Assembly (NCBI GenBank): GCA_015179125.1
Contig: WHVA01000069.1
Span: forward strand, 186,001-250,000
Direction: 5' to 3'
DNA length: 64,000 nucleotides
DNA from: Gautieria morchelliformis
Lineage: Eukaryota > Basidiomycota > Agaricomycetes > Gomphales > Gomphaceae
This document shows positions 21,076 to 33,142 of this stretch, piece after piece. Made by a program: the position numbers and the translations under genes. A model generated the notes under the pieces. That model had not been told where the DNA came from and ran no database searches. It saw nothing but the letters and a program-made list of their open reading frames with translations. Every line of letters starts with the position of its first letter. Positions within the stretch are counted from its first letter, which is position 1.

Positions 21076-22852
21076 TGAAACCCCCGTTCAAATCCCATCA
21101 AAACACTCTGATAGGCCTTAGTGTGAGATCGACGCGGCGTTGAATTGACAAACCAAGGCTCTAGAAGCTACATGCACGGATAACGAGAGACGATAGCCGA
21201 CAAGGACAGGGAGGTAGCAAGGATTCTAGGACAGCACGATACGATACTAAAACGGAAACAAAGGAATGTTGGCGGTTCAGGCCGGTACTTCATGAAGACA
21301 TCTGTGTACCAAAATGGTCAGCAGGATGTATTCTCTTTGATGTATGTTAAGCTAATTCTTGACGTCAGCATCCCCGTACAACACAACCGAAAAAAACACA
21401 CTGTTGCTCCACGACCAAAGAAAGATAGAGAATGTCCATCCTTGTTCCGCTTCATGTACCCATATGTATGGCTGTCTTTGTCCATCAACTACAAGGAAAA
21501 CATTGTAGACAGAAAGGAAGGCACTGAGAGCGGGCACTGACATAGATTAGGGAATCTCTAGGAGAGGGCTGCCACTAAAGCATCCATGTCAATGACTATC
21601 GATAACATACTAATAATTCGCACATGTTCACCTTGAGCTGTATACCAGGCGGCAGAGTAAATTGCCTGGAGAAGTTTCAGCGTGAGTATATGACACACTC
21701 AAGACGACTACCTGGTAAACGACCCATACACAGGGGCCGAGGGGAACCCTGGGGGGGGGACACTGTCCAACCCCAGAAATCCGGATAGCGGAGATAATTG
21801 CTATGTCAAGTCAGCGCCACGGCATATAGTAGCAACTTGCTAAGCTCACTCTGCCGATGCAGACTTGACCTGGGCCCCCCGCTCGGTCCCATTCTATCCA
21901 GGCGACAACACTCCTCTTGTGGTTTTTCTCTGCAATGAATTCGGTAACCATTGGCCCATTTTGGGGTCCGGACGTCTGCAGGCGCAATACCAGGATCATT
22001 TCAGTATGCAAATTTGTCGGGGTCGTCAAGAATAAAGCTAACCTCGGAATAATAATTTGTATCCCAGGAGCTAGTCATTTGTGCATTGTGAGGCTCATCT
22101 AGAGTCCACTTCACAGAGGGCATGGCGAATAATTCGATGGGGAAAATGCGACATGGAGCCAGCTATTTTGTACGTGGCCGTGGTCACTAAGGACTTCTGT
22201 AAATGGATACTTGACACTATAGACAGTCGCATAGATGGAGGGCTGGCAGAGGCAGGGTTGCATGGTGCCAACGTTTCCAACACAGAGAAAGGCTTGTTGA
22301 GTTCGTCCCGGACACGAGAGTGCAACTCATCAAAGAGGCGACGATTCAAAGACGGTACAAAAGCAAGATGAGGCCCTACACGTTTGCCAATAGGAAAGTT
22401 CCGAAAGCCACGGTAAGCACATTGATGTCTTGAATAAGCCAGCAGGGACAAAGTCGGATCCAGAATGGTTGTCAGAACAAAACCCTGGCACGAGCGTCGC
22501 GAGATGTCCATGCCCACCAGAAACAAGCCAAAAGAAAGAAAGAGAACATGGTAGTCAGCCAGGCAAGCAGTACTGGCGCGTTCTTCCGGCAGAAGAAAGG
22601 AAGACGTGGTGCAAGCGCCCATCCGTCTATTGATTATTAAACGGCTACAATGTTTCTTTATTTCCTTTACACTGACACAGCCCCAACCGAGACACACCGC
22701 TGCTATTCAACTCCATGATGGAGAGCGAAGCTGTGGTATGGCGATTGATGTAGCGTGATTGCGGCGATTTGAGGCGAATGCCTAGAAACAAAGCGAATGG
22801 ACATCAACAGGGAGTCTAAAATCGACTGCATTGAGGTTGCGAGCCTACGCGA
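21076..22852. other. mostly unassigned region
   Basis: The only sizeable frame is a 200-codon minus ORF at 22095-22697, with the segment HVLFLSFGLFLVGMDISRRS and LNRRLFDELHSRVRDELNK. It is not supported by any family I know and may be chance. No repeats or RNA genes were recognised between 21100 and 22090. Confidence 0.3.
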
Positions 22853-23356
22853 TCACGGCACGACGCGTAATCCCAGCGATCTCGAACTGCCCAGTATCAT
22901 CCTCGTTATGGACTCCAATGGGAGGTGCTTCAAGTGTTCATCGGTTTGCTTGACTTTGGCGATCTCATAAATATGCTTGAGGCTCACGGTCCCGGTCACC
23001 TCATGGCCTGGCTTCGCGGCGCCCTTCTCGATGCCCGATGTTTTCTTGAGAAAATATGTGACTGGCGGTGTTTTGGTGATGAATGTGAAAGTGCGGTCGG
23101 GTTGTATGGTGACCAGCGTTGGAGTGGGGATGCCTACTTGGAGATGTGCTGTCCGCGCGTTGAATTCTTTACAGAAATCCATCGCCCTCACACCACGCGC
23201 ACCGAGTGCGGGTCCAATTGGAGGCGTTGGTGACGCTTTTCCAGCAGCTAGCAGTAGCCGCTACATGTATATCTTGCATCAGGGAAGTTGCTGGGAGAGC
23301 GTTGCGAGGCTACGTACGACTGTTTGGGCCCTCCCGCCTGTCGCCGCCTTGGACAT
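22853..23356 (-). CDS. MRPL19: mitochondrial large-subunit ribosomal protein uL11m
   Basis: Exons 23356-23318 and 23260-22853 give 148 residues. The L11 signatures are complete: AAGKASPTPPIGPALGARGV near the N-terminus, MDFCKEFNART, then TFTFITKTPPVTYFLKK (the RNA-binding transition), and a C-terminal domain ending in MILGSSRSLGLRVV. uL11 forms the GTPase-associated centre with rRNA. The length matches mitochondrial and bacterial L11. The start is only 69 bp from the divergent aminopeptidase gene start. Confidence 0.96.
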
Positions 23357-23425
23357 GAAGGACACCTGAAAGTTGTGTGTGCCTGTGGACTGTGGCGGCA
23401 GTGCCTAAAGCTTCGTCTTACCCGT
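23357..23425. promoter_or_regulatory. very short divergent promoter
   Basis: Only 69 bp separate the start codons of uL11m (-) and the leucine aminopeptidase (+). Either the two promoters overlap the coding regions or the 5' leaders overlap. No TATA box is obvious. Confidence 0.5.
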
Positions 23426-25331
23426 ATGAAGTTCGTCGCCTTGCACTATTGTCTTCTGCCTCTCGCTTTCGAGGCTTTCGCCAACCCTATCACGGTGCAA
23501 GAGCTGGGTTCTCAGTACCCTCTCGCACTCTCTGGCCAACACCCCGGGTTCTCCTTGAATCTCAATGATCGCAGATTAGTTCAATTTGAAGATGCCTCTC
23601 AAGTATGGATGACTGAGCTAGAGAAGATTGAGGCTAAGGCCCGTGGTGCGAGATTCTTCGACATGTTAGCCCTGCCTACTATTCCGTCTGGGGTTTGCTC
23701 AATACCCTGGGGTTAGAACTGATACCCGTGATCTGGGTTCTGCTGCGGTCTCTCGCCTTTCTACAGCATCAGCTTGTATAACACTTCAACTTGTATTTTC
23801 TGTAAGGTAGCTGATGATACGTGGCAGCTCCGTACCCTGCGGCGTTGACCGCGAACACGACCGTTGTCCGCACCGTACTAAAGACCTTATCAACCGAAGG
23901 TCCTGAAGCCAATCTGGAAAAGTTTACAAGTTATCGGACAAGATGTAGGTTCAACTGCCTACGCAGACGTAGACCTATAATTCTATGAGTTCGTGATTTT
24001 CAGACTATCGTAGTGACGTGAGCCCCCTGTCCCCCTCAGTTGAACACCCTTGCTCATTGTAAGTACTTGTGTAGACCGGCCGTGAAAGTCAGCAGTGGCT
24101 CCTCTCTCGCATTTTTCAGGCAGGTTTATAAGATAAGTCGACCTATCTCGCTGACCCAGAGTAGATTACCGCCGAATCCGCATCGCCGAAGCTACGTGAT
24201 TCTATCAGCATAAAGGAGTTCCCTCACTCGTGGGGACAAGCGTCGATCATAACGAGGATCACCGGTACTTCTGACAGTGACGAGGTAGTCATTCTTGGGG
24301 CGCACCTTGACAGGTTTTAAACAGCTCTCAGCATCCACTTGCTTTTCTGCTGACGATTTACGCACGACAGCACCAACTTGATTCCCTTCCTTCCTGCTCC
24401 TGGAGCGGATGATGATGGAAGCGGATCGGTAACAATCCTGGAAGCCTACAGGGCGCTGATATCTGCTGGATTCCAACCAAACAAGACCGTTGAATTCCAT
24501 TGGTATTCTGCCGAGGTTTGCAGAGCGTAAAGCTTACAACCATTATCCGACCGATTTACTTTGAATGATAGGAACCTGGTCTTTTGGGCTCGCAGGCGAT
24601 CGCAAAGGCATACGAGGCGGCTGCTACCAACGTCTACGCTATGCTGCAAGTATGTCATTCTAATTTCCGTGAACATTCACGCTTGACAGTTATCACACAT
24701 TCAAGCTTGACATGACCGCGTGGGTTAAAGCTGGGACACACCCGGAAGCTGGTAAGCATCTGGTCTGCAATCTATGTACTTCTACTCATATATTTTAAGG
24801 TATTTTTACGGACTTCGTTGATCCTGGGTACATTGATAAGCCTCTGAGTGCCCCACGAAGACCTCTCTAATCTTTCTTATGCAGCCTTACGAATGTTCTC
24901 AAGAAATTGGTTGACGAGTACCTCGACATTCCTTACGTGGAGAGCAAGTGTGGATATGCATGCTCCGATCAGTGAGTCTATGGTGATCGACAATTACCGT
25001 CGCGACCGCTGAAACTGCTCTTTCCAGTGGTAGCTGGACCAGGGCCGGCTATCGATCCTCCTTTGCTATGTGAAACATATAGGTTCCGTTCCTCAGATAA
25101 AACTTGACGTCGTTGCTTTCAGGGAGAGTTCCTTCGAGAATTCCAACGGGCATATTCACTCGAGCCAGGAGTACGTTCATTAAATCATGATGTTTTGCAG
25201 AGCAAAGACTGATTATTTATATTGGCAGTCGCATTGATATTTCACCGGAGTTTAGCTTTATTCATCTTCTCGAGTTTGCCAAGTTAGCAACAGCATTTGC
25301 TATCGAGCTCGGTGGATGGGAGAAGGCTTAG
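23426..25331 (+). CDS. secreted M28 leucine aminopeptidase
   Basis: Fourteen exons: 23426-23664, 23717-23775, 23828-23944, 24004-24017, 24075-24119, 24165-24313, 24371-24515, 24572-24649, 24706-24751, 24800-24827, 24885-24971, 25028-25069, 25123-25170 and 25229-25331; 399 residues, the usual size of fungal LAP. A signal peptide ([19 protein letters not shown]) is followed by a propeptide with FFDITDTRDLG. The co-catalytic dizinc site is intact: [24 protein letters not shown] (catalytic Glu and metal Glu), LDMTAW and HSSQDRID. It removes N-terminal residues, often Leu, from extracellular peptides. One exon is only 14 nt. The intron 24120-24164 is best read as GC-AG (CAG|GCAGGT). Every other junction is GT-AG. 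Confidence 0.95.
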
Positions 25332-28083
25332 CGTCAGTAGCGTCAGTGGCATACCATTCAAGTCCAAGATATCGAATATCGAGATGTGTCTGTGTGATAG
25401 ATTAACCCGTAGAGAGCACTGCCCGGAACCCACCAGCAAATTTCAACATTTGCATATCAGATGAGCGATCTCCGAACTCCTTAGACCTCAGAAATGTAAC
25501 TCTTTGGAAATCTTCGCAAGATGCATGCCCTGGAATTGTTTTCCATAGCTGTAGCCGTGAGTCTGCAACACCTGTCATTCCGAGTACGTGCAGCTCGGCT
25601 CAAGCTCGGGCCTCGGGGCTAGTAACAGAAGACGGTGGCCTGGACTATGAATCACTTTCGTGCATCGCCGGGGTTCGTCACTCCCAACGTGTAACCTTGC
25701 ACGAGCGCATGATCGCGTTTGTCACGTGTGACATGACGCGTCTAGGGTTCGGTAATACGATGATATATAGTGTCAACGCAAGGGAACGACAGAGCTCGTT
25801 ACTTGACAATAAAATATTGATTTAACTAAGTAACTACGCCTTGTCTATTATGGCGTTATATACCTCTAGCTCACTGGCAGGCTCTTCTCCTGACTCGAAA
25901 GCTGGCCTCGTATGGCTAATAATATTCGCACATTGACGTTGATTTGGCACATGGTAGGGTAGAGGAGAAACATCATTCATGGGCACGAAGGTAAGAAACA
26001 CGATCTAGGTGTCCCTGAAAGCACTCTTCAGCAGAAACGGCCCGCCAGAGTCTATCGACGAGGCGTACATCCGAACGCAGCATTTCGTCCCTTCAGCAAT
26101 GTGCTCTCTGATGTGATCACAGTAATATTACTACTTGGGCATAGCAGCATGTCAACCGGCGTCAGCTCGTGCGTCCCTAATGTTGAACTGACGAGTACCT
26201 TTCCTCTAACCCCCCCGCTCTTATCCAAGATGGGGCTAGTAAAGGGCTGACAGCGAACATGGATCTGTACTAGCTATGTGATGGTGTGTGGATGCCTGCA
26301 TGACCATGGCAACCCCCAACCCCAGTGGCCTCTACCAGGCACCCAGGGGGAGAGTTCCCGACTCTCAGTCATGAAAGTATGGGAAAATTCCACCAGATGC
26401 GATTTTGAAATACCTGTGTGCCCTCCCTTCACATATAGCGCGGATTTGGCTGGTACGATTGAGCCAGGTACGAATTAACAGGCGGTCGATGATCGTCTCT
26501 TGGGAAGTGCATACTTGAAGGTGTATGGGGTACTTCTCCTCTCATGCTACCACAAAGAAGTGGCTAACGCGATCCACAGGGGCGAGTGTTAAACAAAAAT
26601 TCCAGGTGAAGCGGAGGCGCGGCCTCCAGGAACCATGTCACCGAGTCGCAGCCTTCGTGGTAGTTAAATCCCGCTCGCCACCTAAGCCAAGCTCTCCCAG
26701 TGGCCAGTATTTCCTAAACTAAACTCGCAGAGAAGTGGGATGGCTTGCCTCTGTCTTCCAATACACAAAAGACCTGTGAGAACCATAAATGAGTCATTAC
26801 ATTAGCTCACAACGATTATTAGTGTTTTTGCTACCAATAGATATTAGCTCAACTGAATGGTGTGCCTAATATTTTCAATCCAGTTGAGCTAATGTCTATT
26901 GGTAGTAAAAACACTAGATTAATATTAATGTCTCGATTTGGGACGAGAACCTTTCAGGTGGCTTCGACAAAGGTATGAATCTCCGGAGTCAAGAGTAGAC
27001 TCTTCTCTCTGGGTTTTGACACCAGTACCGCCAACATCAAGCCACTATCAACCTACGTCTGGTCTACGGTTGAGGGCGAAATTAATGTGCTGTCAGTGGA
27101 ACTGTTCTTCTAGAGATGGTCCTGAGCATTGTCCCGGTGCCCCAGCGGCCAAACCAAAGGGGAAATGGATTTGTTCTTTGGATTCTAGCTTTGTCTGGAG
27201 AAATCCTAGCTCAGATCTGGAACGAGGAAAACCATCGGGCTGATTGAGAATGGAGTCAAAGCTTGAGATTGGGAGGACTCCGTAGCTTTCTCAACGTTTC
27301 TCAGGATTAGTTCCAGAACATCATTTGTCAAGCACTCTTTGCAGTCCAAGCAACCGATCGGCGGTGCTCTTCTTTTGGACTGGTTCTGGCAGCTGGATTG
27401 TGGCGTTTATCCTGGGAAGATCGAATAACCACTGTGTCATGTCAATGGCAGAAAAACCTTGGCCATGAACGATGGACACAGATCCTGAGGTAAGACAGAG
27501 AGTCTCTTCAATGTCCAAAGCAGCGTAGTCACAATCATATGAGAAAGGTTCTCTGCGCCCCCGGGGCCTTAGTCCGCCGACTGGTAAAGGTGTGGCAGTT
27601 GTAGCTCCTGAGAGTGTCGAATAAGCACGAGGATTAAAGATGTGATGTTCATCACGATCCACGAGCTGCTCTTCCTAACCAGTGGTGGTGGTTCAGTATT
27701 GGTCCATGGGCCGTTATGTACACACAACTTCTGCATCACCTTGAATGAGCATGGAGCGTGCACGCCGAAAAGAACAAGCAGATAGGGCATACGAGCTTCA
27801 AGTCAAATCAGGATCATGGGTCGGCATTCTCACGAAAGTATCTGATATTGGAGATCCGGGGTCTGAGGGTGCATCTAGGGCGCGATAAAGGCGACGTTAT
27901 ATGGTCTTGCCTTGGTGACTCTCACCCATCACACATGGCCGTTATTCCGGTGATTATTCCTAGGCCACTTCCCAGTAATCGTGTGTGACATGTTGGACAG
28001 GCGACAGACTTTAGCCATCAAAGGTTTCCTAGTATCTTCATGTGTATCTATTCCACTTCGTCTTTCTCTTAGAATAATACTCA
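25332..28083. other. gene-poor stretch
   Basis: No gene could be assembled. Frames of 60-113 codons occur, the longest on the minus strand at 27321-27662 (REPFSYDCDYAALDIEETL). They match no family I recognise. The stretch contains the hairpin at 26820-26916. The part 25560-25860 ends in tatatagtgtcaacg... and an AT-rich tail and resembles an LTR, but I found no second copy. The block may be decayed transposon and pseudogene material. Confidence 0.35.
26820..26916. repeat. 35-bp inverted repeat (MITE-like hairpin)
   Basis: The arms are 26820-26854 and 26882-26916, nearly perfect complements around a 27-nt spacer. Each arm reads from tagtgtttttgctaccaa inward to ttagctcaact, with two or three mismatches. 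The sequence is AT-rich, unlike its neighbours. A small non-autonomous DNA transposon or a strong cruciform are the likely explanations. Confidence 0.7.
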
Positions 28084-28305
28084 ATGCCAGTCTTCTTAGG
28101 CACTATCTTTGGACTGGTCGTAGGTGCAGACACTGCGCTGCTCTCTCACGAAGCAGAGCATAGACTCGTGGAAGATCGGCTTCGCCGTGAAGCCCGTATC
28201 GAGTTAGCCCGGCAAGGAAAGGTGGCTACAGAACCCGAGATCGCGAGATGGATCGCTCGGAAAGAGGAGTCGGCCAAGGAGACGAATCAGACGATGAAGG
28301 GATAG
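28084..28305 (+). CDS. small hypothetical protein with N-terminal membrane helix
   Basis: An uninterrupted frame of 73 residues. A short hydrophobic start (MPVFLGTIFGLVVGADTALL) is followed by a highly charged helical region (RLVEDRLRREARIELARQGK, EPEIARWIARKEESAKET). This is the layout of a small membrane-anchored helix protein. A typical acceptor (tctcttag) lies 12 bases before the ATG, so an upstream intron, in the leader or in the coding part, is likely. It converges with the C2-domain gene, 145 bp away. No function is assigned. Confidence 0.45.
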   Translation: MPVFLGTIFGLVVGADTALLSHEAEHRLVEDRLRREARIELARQGKVATEPEIARWIARKEESAKETNQTMKG

Positions 28306-28450
28306 ACGTAAACATATAACTTAATTCCGTAAGATCTATATGCACAGACAGCTACGAAGATGTAGAATGCACGGGAATAGTCCTCGGAAAGCACTCATTG
28401 GACTTGTAAATCTGCTTGAGATTGAAAAAATTGGGGTTTTATATAATGGA

Positions 28451-30808
28451 TCATTGACGCCATCCATCCTGGTTGCCATATGCTACGTGTTGCTGAGGGC
28501 TCTGCCGTGGCGGAGTGTTCCACTCTGGTGTACCAGATGGTCCGCCAGGAAAATATGGTTGGTGACCTTGCGGTGGCGGCGGGGTCGAGAAGCTCGAAGG
28601 GTGTGGAGGGCTCGAAAATCCAGACACAGAACGTGACGGCGGCGGCGGTGGAGGAGAAGCCCAGGTCCCATAGCCGTGTGTCTCCTGTGGGGGATAAGGT
28701 TGCGGCGACTGCGACCCGTGAGGCAAAGACGACGTCGGGTTACTGCTTGGAAATTGGGAAGGTGGTGGGGGAGGCGGGGGCGGTGGTGTGTTGAGATGAG
28801 ACCCTTGTAGAGGATGGACTCTATTCTGTAGCTGAGGAGGTGGGGGCGGGGGCGTAGGGTAGGTCATAGATGATGTCTTAGTGGGCGTCGGTGGAAGCGA
28901 ACCCCGACGCGGTGGAGGCGGCGGCGGAGGTCCAGGTGGTTGGAATGGCATTGCGTTCGGAAACATGCTTCCTGGACCCATCGAGGGCGGTGGGCCTGGT
29001 GGTGGTGATGTGAATCCAGATGGTGACGTGTGGTCCTGACGCGGTTGATACTGTGTTTGGGGAGTTGGTAACGGTCTGGAGCCCTGCTGGAAAGGAACGC
29101 TAGATTGTGTTTGCTGATATGCACTAGGAGGAAGCGGGGGTTGTTGGTTTTGGTGTGGTGGCGAAGGCGTTGCATGGTGTCCGTACTGCTGAGGTGTCTG
29201 GTAGGAGCTTGGGGGGACAGATGGAGGAGGCAAAGGCGCTTCTTGTGGTACGTACTGAAGCGACGGAGTCGACACGGGGGGCTGTGAATAGGCCTGGTAT
29301 TGGAAAGGCGTTTGCGGAGGGGGAGGGTATTGCTGCGGCTGCGGCGGGTGGAAACTCATGGCTGACGACGGAGGCTGTGGAGGCACGAATGCAGATGGCA
29401 TGGCGGAAGGCGTAGATGATGGGATACTAAAGTGAGACGCAACTGGAACTGGGGTCTCAGATTGTGGAGGAGGCTGCACAAACCCGGAAGACGATGGCTG
29501 GTATTGATATGGAGGTTGGGGTAAATAACTTTCGGACATGGTTGGCATGGTGTTGGGAAGCCCTGTGGGATATTCGTCTTGTGCGAATGGTTCGGGTAGA
29601 GACGACAGAGAATATCGGTGATGTCCCTGCGGAGGTCGACTGCTAGGGATACGTGGACCAAGGCTATGGACAGATGACAGCGAGGCTGAGGACGACACTG
29701 TGGAATATGATCCATTGGGATGCGCATTTCCGCCAGTGTACCCAAATTCAGATGTTCCAGCTTGGACCGGCTGATACAAGCAGGTCTCTCAGTATGAGAG
29801 TTAAGTGTTCACGCAGGAAACTTACGGGAAAACTCTCCCTCCTCCGAGAAGGACTGCTGACCCCCAAATCTGCGAGGTCAGTAGACAGTTGCTCTACGTC
29901 GCCATAACGATTCTGTTTCTCGTAGGGCGCGGTATAGAGATTAATCTGGGCCAACGAGCCAGACGGTCGTAAGGATGGTGGTAAACCAGAGTCGGGGCCG
30001 CTACTCGAAGGAACTCTGGAAGGGCTTGGAGTGGTGTGGCTACTACCACCATGCATAAGGGATGGGGGAAGTTCCGTCGTTGATGGCGTGAACGAGCCTG
30101 GCCCTCCGTACTGTGGGTGGAACGCAGATGACGGAGGTGTAGCACGTTTTTCAGGTGGTTTCTCCTGTAAAATCAGACCACTAAGTTGAATAATACCACA
30201 TGTACGCTCAGGCCTTGCTCACATTAGACCAGAAAGTAAGCTCGAGGTACACCTCACCACAATACTTCTCCTTATTTGTGAGCGTGAACCATTCTTACAG
30301 GCATCGGGATCAGCCACAGGTACGGCAAGGTTAGCTGTACTCACCATCTGTCTCGCCCTTGGTCAATACCTCTGTCAGATCAACCATAGTTTCTCCTATA
30401 AGGTCTGGCTCTCTGGGATCATCTGCATAACACGATAGCTGCATTTTTTTTGTTCCTTTAAGCTTTTTCTTCTCTTTCTTGGGCGGCGGCGGCGGCGGCG
30501 GCGAGTCATCTGTGTCATCTCCAGCGGCAGTCCTTGCAAGTTCATCCTCAACATCCTCGAGAATCGTGAACCGGACCTCCTCATCCCACTCTGGGTGCTG
30601 CCCGCCTCGTTTGACTGCCTTGGTCCGTCTCGTTTCACTGTTGAGCTTTACGGAACAATAAGGATCTTGCTTTCCAATATGTCTTTTATTAGGGAGATTT
30701 TTCTGGGAACATGTGTGAGAAGATGGAGCATCGTTGGGAGGTGAAAAAACATGCCGCTTTGAGAATCACCACAATCAAAGTGCCGACCTCTACTGGCGTA
30801 GATGTCAT
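28451..30808 (-). CDS. C2-domain ingression protein (Fic1/Inn1-like) with long Pro-rich tail
   Basis: Exons 30808-30755, 30702-30345, 30293-30223, 30164-29826 and 29770-28451 give about 713 residues. The N-terminal C2 domain reads EVGTLIVVILKAKNLPNKRH then IGKQDPYCSVKLN and HPEWDEEVRFTI. It is interrupted by an acidic/poly-Pro/Lys insert (DDSPPPPPPPKKEKKKLKG) and resumes with GETMVDLTEVL and WFTLTNKEKYCGEVYLEL. The last 450 residues are Pro/Gln/Ser-rich with many PPPPPPP runs, suited to SH3 or profilin binding. In yeasts, Inn1/Fic1 links the C2 module to F-BAR proteins at the division site during cytokinesis. Intron 1 (30754-30703) has a GCATGT donor. An in-frame ATG at 30904 could extend the N-terminus by 32 residues. 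Confidence 0.85.
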
Positions 30809-31066
30809 CTTCGTGAAGAAGCTGGCGATGTAGGGGAACTGAGGTTTGTTTGCTACGCAGTACAGTGGTGACGGGCGCTTTTCCGCCGTCACACTTTCAG
30901 CCATCTCAGATCTCAGACATTACATAAGCTTCTCATTTACGGAGAGGCACAGCTGACTAACATAATTCGTGCTTATATAAATGTGTAACTCTGTATCAAG
31001 AAAGTGGTTTAGGAACAACAGCAACACAGCAACAATAAGGCCAGGATCCATGTCAAAATAGACGAG
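30809..31066. other. short intergenic region
   Basis: This is the upstream region of the C2-domain gene and the 3' side of the ALAS gene. It may hold the leader of the former, including the alternative ATG at 30904. No other feature is seen. Confidence 0.4.
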
Positions 31067-33142
31067 TTAAGCGGCGACGCCGATGGCCTTGGCAACGTGC
31101 ACCGCAGTTGGGTTAAACAGGCCTGTGCTGGGCTGACCGGTCGAAAGTGGATTCCTGGCAGTGGCGCCTAGGAGCTCATCAATCTGTTTCTGTGCTTGTC
31201 GTATGGCCTTGAGGTCAACGACGCCCTTACTCCCGTTGGCAAGTGGTTTGGGCGCACTGCCGTCCTTGAGGCCAAGGTGTTCATCCGTCCAAATCGGGCT
31301 AGCCTGCTGGTTCTCCATCCCAACGCCGGCGCGGCCACCGAGTTCCTCCCACTCGCTCTTGCGGCGAATTCCAAGCCGATTAAATACCTCATCGGTAGCG
31401 CGGAGAACATGAGCAAGCTGTTCGGCGGTGTGGCCGGGAGTAGGCGTGATGCGAAGGCGTTCCTCCCCCACAGCAACGGTCGGGTAATTGATACTTTGAA
31501 CGTAGATTCCATGGTCCGTAAGAAGAGAGTCAGATGCCGCCTTTGCGAGTGCAGCATCGCCAACGAGAACAGGTACAATGTGCGAGGGGCCGGGGACCAC
31601 AGGGATATCCATCTCTTCAAAGCGACGCTTGAGGTCACGCGTGTTGATTTGCTGCAACCTCCGGTCGCCCATGTACAATTTCTGATATGCGATGCTAGCT
31701 TGGGCACCAGCAGCGATGGCAGGTGGAAGAGAAGTCGTGAAGATGAAGCCAGGAGCGTAAGAACGGACCGTGTCGACCAAGTTCGTGGAGCCAGCGATAT
31801 AGCCGCCTACAACACCATACGCCTTGCCGAGAGTGCCCGTAATAATGTCAACACGATCCATAACGGTGCCCTTCAGGGCCTCGCCGCTTTGTCCCGCACG
31901 AAGGTGGGCCTCGAAGTCGAGGTGCTCAGCGACACCGGCGCCACGTGGACCATACATGCCCACAGCGTGAACCTAAGACACAGGTAAATTAGGTCCATAT
32001 ACAGCGCAACACAATGGTGCTTACCTCGTCGAGGAAAGTGATGGCACCATATTCCTCCGCCAAGTCACAGATCTCCGCAATGGGACCGATGCTACCACAC
32101 ATTGAATATACGCTCTCGAATGCAATGATCTTCGGTGTATCCTTGGGGTAACGTTTGAGCTTCTCTTCAAGATCGTGCATGTCGTTGTGGTTGAAGATGA
32201 CCTTGGACGCACGGGAGTGACGAATGCCCTGAATCATGGATGCATGATTCATATTGTCCGAGAAAATAACGCATCCGGGAAGCTTGGAACCCAGGGTGGA
32301 CAGCGTAGCGTCATTTGCAACGTAGCAGGAAGAGAACACCAGTGCTGACGGCTTGCGATGAAGAGACGCCAACTCATCCTCAAGTGCCAGATGGGCTGCC
32401 CCGTTGCCAGCGATATTGCGCGTGCCACCAGCCCCTGCTCCATACTTGTTTAGCGTGCGGCTGGATACAACATTAGCCAACTATGACACGATGACAAACA
32501 TGGTACACACTGCATGGTCTCCAGAACAACAGGATTCTTGCTCATGCCGAGGTAGTCGTTAGAACACCATACATTGACTTCTTCTTTGGCACTACCTGTA
32601 TGAGCGACAGGGAACTTGGCCGCGAGACGGTTGATATTGTTGAAATAACGATAGCTGTTGTCCCTGTGCTTCTTCTCAAGCTCAGCGTTATAAAACATCT
32701 CGTAGTCGAAGCCGTGCTGCGCGGTAGCAGCATTGGGTTTATCGGAGAAAGGGCACGCGGGAGTAATGGAAGACGCCTTGGCACGCCTGTTGACCATCTT
32801 AGCTAGCTCCTCCGCCTTGCGAGCCGCCTCTGCCCCAGCTTTTGCATGAGGGCACACACCACCAGCGGGAAGTGGGAAGACCCCTTCCCGCTGATGAATC
32901 TGGTCAATGTCTGCCCTATTGGCGAGGCTGGCGTAGGTCCTTGCGCCCTGGGCCATCTGAGAGGAGCGAAGGGCGAGCGCGGGACCCATGACGGGACATT
33001 TCGTCGCTGTCTCTGTAAGCCTAGAGACCGACGGGAGTCGGGCGGACGTGGAGGTTGCCAAGGTGCGCAGGGTAGTGGTCTTTGTGCGCCCAAGGAACGG
33101 GCAAACACTCTTGAACTTTGCGAGGGAGGAGAGCCTGTCCAT
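31067..33142 (-). CDS. HEM1: 5-aminolevulinate synthase, mitochondrial
   Basis: Exons 33142-32511, 32460-32025 and 31972-31067 give 657 residues. It condenses glycine with succinyl-CoA using PLP, the first step of haem synthesis, in the mitochondrial matrix. The catalytic core is intact: [46 protein letters not shown] and the PLP-lysine motif [15 protein letters not shown]. The C-terminus includes LRITPTPGH. The N-terminal 135 residues form a presequence with four Cys-Pro motifs (Cys at about 14, 49, 97 and 130), the haem-regulatory type through which haem can block import. Downstream on the same strand order lies another PLP enzyme gene (ARG8), with 321 bp between them. Confidence 0.97.

Noticed and set aside
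21083-21101. tRNA B-box-like string gttcaaatccc
   Set aside because: It lies in a probable coding region and no cloverleaf can be folded.
22095-22697. 200-codon minus ORF as a membrane protein
   Set aside because: It has only one short hydrophobic run, no family resemblance, and no supporting neighbours. It is kept only as a remark in the region entry.
25560-25860. Possible solo LTR (TATA-like tatatagtg, AT-rich end)
   Set aside because: I found no second copy in the window, no target duplication and no clear TG...CA limits. A genome search for a repeat with these 300 bp would decide.
28480-29646. Several plus-strand Gly/Glu/Val-rich ORFs
   Set aside because: They are antisense shadows of the Pro-rich tail of the C2-domain gene.
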